Origin: Nocardia alba NBRC 108234
GTDB taxonomy: Bacteria > Actinomycetota > Actinomycetes > Mycobacteriales > Mycobacteriaceae
Direction: 5' to 3'
NCBI RefSeq assembly: GCF_001612665.1
Contig: NZ_BDAX01000015.1
Coordinates: forward strand, 62,001-126,000
DNA length: 64,000 nucleotides
Both the position numbers and the translations under genes were made by a program. Below are positions 62,793 to 64,000 of the stretch, piece after piece. Numbering within the stretch: position 1 is the stretch's first letter; every line of letters begins with the position of its first letter. The notes under the pieces are model-generated. The model had not been told where the DNA came from. It did no database searches and worked only from the letters and a program-made list of their open reading frames with translations.

Positions 62793-64000
62793 CCGCGGCG
62801 ACCACCGGGCTGGACTTCGCCAAGCTGTATGCCGCACGGCTGCAAGCGGTTTCGGCCCGCCCCTACCTGGCGACCGCGCTGTACGCGCTGCACATCGTGG
62901 AGTCGCCGAGGGCGCCGACGATGGGTGTGGACAAACACTGGCGGTGCTATGTCTCGCCACGGTTCGTCGACCGTACGCCGGTGGAGGAGCTGGCTTCGGT
63001 ACTGGTGCACGAGGTTTCGCACCTGCTGCGCGACCATCACGCGCGCAGCGACCGCTACGCGCGAGCCCATGATCTGACCGGACCGGGGGAGCGGCTGCGC
63101 ATGAACATCGCCGCGGACGCCGAGATCAACGACGACGCGTTCGGTGCCGGGCTGGTTCGGCCCGAGGGCGCCGTGCTGCCAAGCACCTTGGGGCTGGACG
63201 CCGGGCAGCTCATGGAGGACTACCTGGGTCAGTTCCGCCTCGGGCGTCTGACAGAAGGCATGGCGTGGCTCGACTGCGGCAGCGGCGCGGATGGATCGGA
63301 CCGCGAGTGGGAGCTGGGACCCGACGGCGCGGACGGTCTGAGCGAACAGCAGCGCGATGGTGTCCGATTCCTGGTGGCACAGGGCATCGTCGGCCGTCCG
63401 GGGAACGCGCCCGAGGGGTGGCGACGCTGGGCGAACGAGGCTCTGCACCCCTCGCAACCATGGCGCGACCTGCTCGGCGCGGCCCTGCGCGCGGCCACCT
63501 CGGCGCCCGGCGTCGGCGAGGACTACACCTACCGGCGCCCCGCCCGACGCTCGACGGCATTGCCCGGCATCGTGCTGCCGAGTCTGCGTCGCAGCCCACC
63601 CAGGGTCAGTGTGGTCATCGATACCTCGGGCTCGGTCAGCGACGACGAACTCGGCAGCGCCCTACTTGAAGTCGCCGCGATCATCCGCGCCGTCGGCGGT
63701 CGCCGCGACCTGGTCACCGTGTTCTCCTGCGACGCGGCGGCCAGAATCGCCCACCCCCTGTGCCGGGCCGAGGGTATGACGCTGATCGGTGGCGGCGGCA
63801 CCGACCTGCGCACCGGTTTCACCGAGGCCCTGCGCACCCGCCCGGACGTGCTCGTGGCCCTGACCGACGGCCAAACCCCCTGGCCCGCCCACCAACCGGC
63901 CTGCCGAACGGTGGTCGGCCTGTTCCGCCGCGAACGCGCGTGGCGCCACGACGACCCGGACTACATCCCGGACACCCCACCCACCTGGGCACGGGTGGTC
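62789..64000 (+). CDS. HExxH metallopeptidase-like/VWA protein (DUF2201 type), runs off the window
   Basis: At least 404 residues; no stop before the window end. The N-terminal domain carries the zinc-peptidase motif LVHEVSHLLRDHH (His74, Glu75, His78) followed by MNIAADAEINDDAF near 107-120, whose Asp/Glu fits the third ligand. The C-terminal VWA-like domain shows the MIDAS motif VVIDTSGSVSDDEL (Asp278), GGGTDLRTGF near 335 and VALTDGQTPWP near 355. This layout matches the DUF2201 putative metallopeptidase plus VWA-like pair. It overlaps the MoxR gene, so ATPase and VWA protein are made together. Function of the system unknown. Confidence 0.88.
   Translation, partial: MTAATTGLDFAKLYAARLQAVSARPYLATALYALHIVESPRAPTMGVDKHWRCYVSPRFVDRTPVEELASVLVHEVSHLLRDHHARSDRYARAHDLTGPGERLRMNIAADAEINDDAFGAGLVRPEGAVLPSTLGLDAGQLMEDYLGQFRLGRLTEGMAWLDCGSGADGSDREWELGPDGADGLSEQQRDGVRFLVAQGIVGRPGNAPEGWRRWANEALHPSQPWRDLLGAALRAATSAPGVGEDYTYRRPARRSTALPGIVLPSLRRSPPRVSVVIDTSGSVSDDELGSALLEVAAIIRAVGGRRDLVTVFSCDAAARIAHPLCRAEGMTLIGGGGTDLRTGFTEALRTRPDVLVALTDGQTPWPAHQPACRTVVGLFRRERAWRHDDPDYIPDTPPTWARVV

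Overview
High-GC DNA with GTG/TTG starts, DtxR/IdeR-type iron boxes, an MbtI-like salicylate synthase, a prpDBC/PrpR block and actinobacterial cobalamin riboswitches. This suggests a mycolic-acid-type actinomycete, most likely Nocardia or a close relative; there is no rRNA or marker gene to fix the genus. No phage, transposase, tRNA or CRISPR array was seen.

Iron region (1-23.3 kb). The window opens inside an NRPS whose last two modules read as Thr and N5-formyl-N5-hydroxyornithine, followed by a thioesterase. Around it lie an Fe-siderophore binding lipoprotein, an Fe(II)/2-oxoglutarate amino-acid hydroxylase, a hydroxyornithine formyltransferase, an ornithine N5-monooxygenase and a salicylate synthase. 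Together they predict a mixed-ligand siderophore carrying salicylate, Thr, formyl-hydroxyornithine and perhaps a beta-hydroxylated residue. Next come a FetB-like permease, the EfeUOB iron uptake operon, a MATE exporter and a complete peptide/nickel-type ABC importer. Four IdeR-like boxes (about 7.94, 9.93, 13.46 and 18.55 kb) tie these units to iron status.

Cell-surface and catabolic region (23.4-33.4 kb). An OafA-type acyltransferase/SGNH protein and a secreted alpha/beta hydrolase form a pair. They are followed by a catabolic cluster: NtaA/SnaA-type flavin monooxygenase, flavin reductase, class III CoA transferase, two CitE-like C-C lyases, a short luciferase-like protein and a GntR regulator. 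A 31-bp palindrome and a degenerate copy mark two probable GntR operators.

B12/methionine/propionate region (33.4-46.1 kb). A BtuFCD-type ABC importer sits behind a cobalamin-riboswitch-like leader that abuts a fragment of a second binding-protein gene. metE and a metF-type reductase diverge from one intergenic region holding two near-identical back-to-back cobalamin riboswitches. A PrpR-type Fe-S regulator diverges from prpD-prpB-prpC. B12 supply, methionine synthesis and the B12-independent route for propionyl-CoA thus sit side by side.

Miscellaneous region (46.1-59.7 kb). CPBP protease, crotonase, DUF7144 protein, a Baeyer-Villiger-type flavoprotein behind a strongly structured leader, a membrane protein, a GlsB/YeaQ protein, an amidohydrolase, a divergent MarR/MMPL pair, a truncated DUF5990 gene, a zinc-ribbon hypothetical and a long-form GAPDH. 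The window ends (59.8-64 kb) in a three-gene set: a protein of unknown function, a MoxR-type AAA+ ATPase and an HExxH metallopeptidase/VWA protein that runs off the edge.
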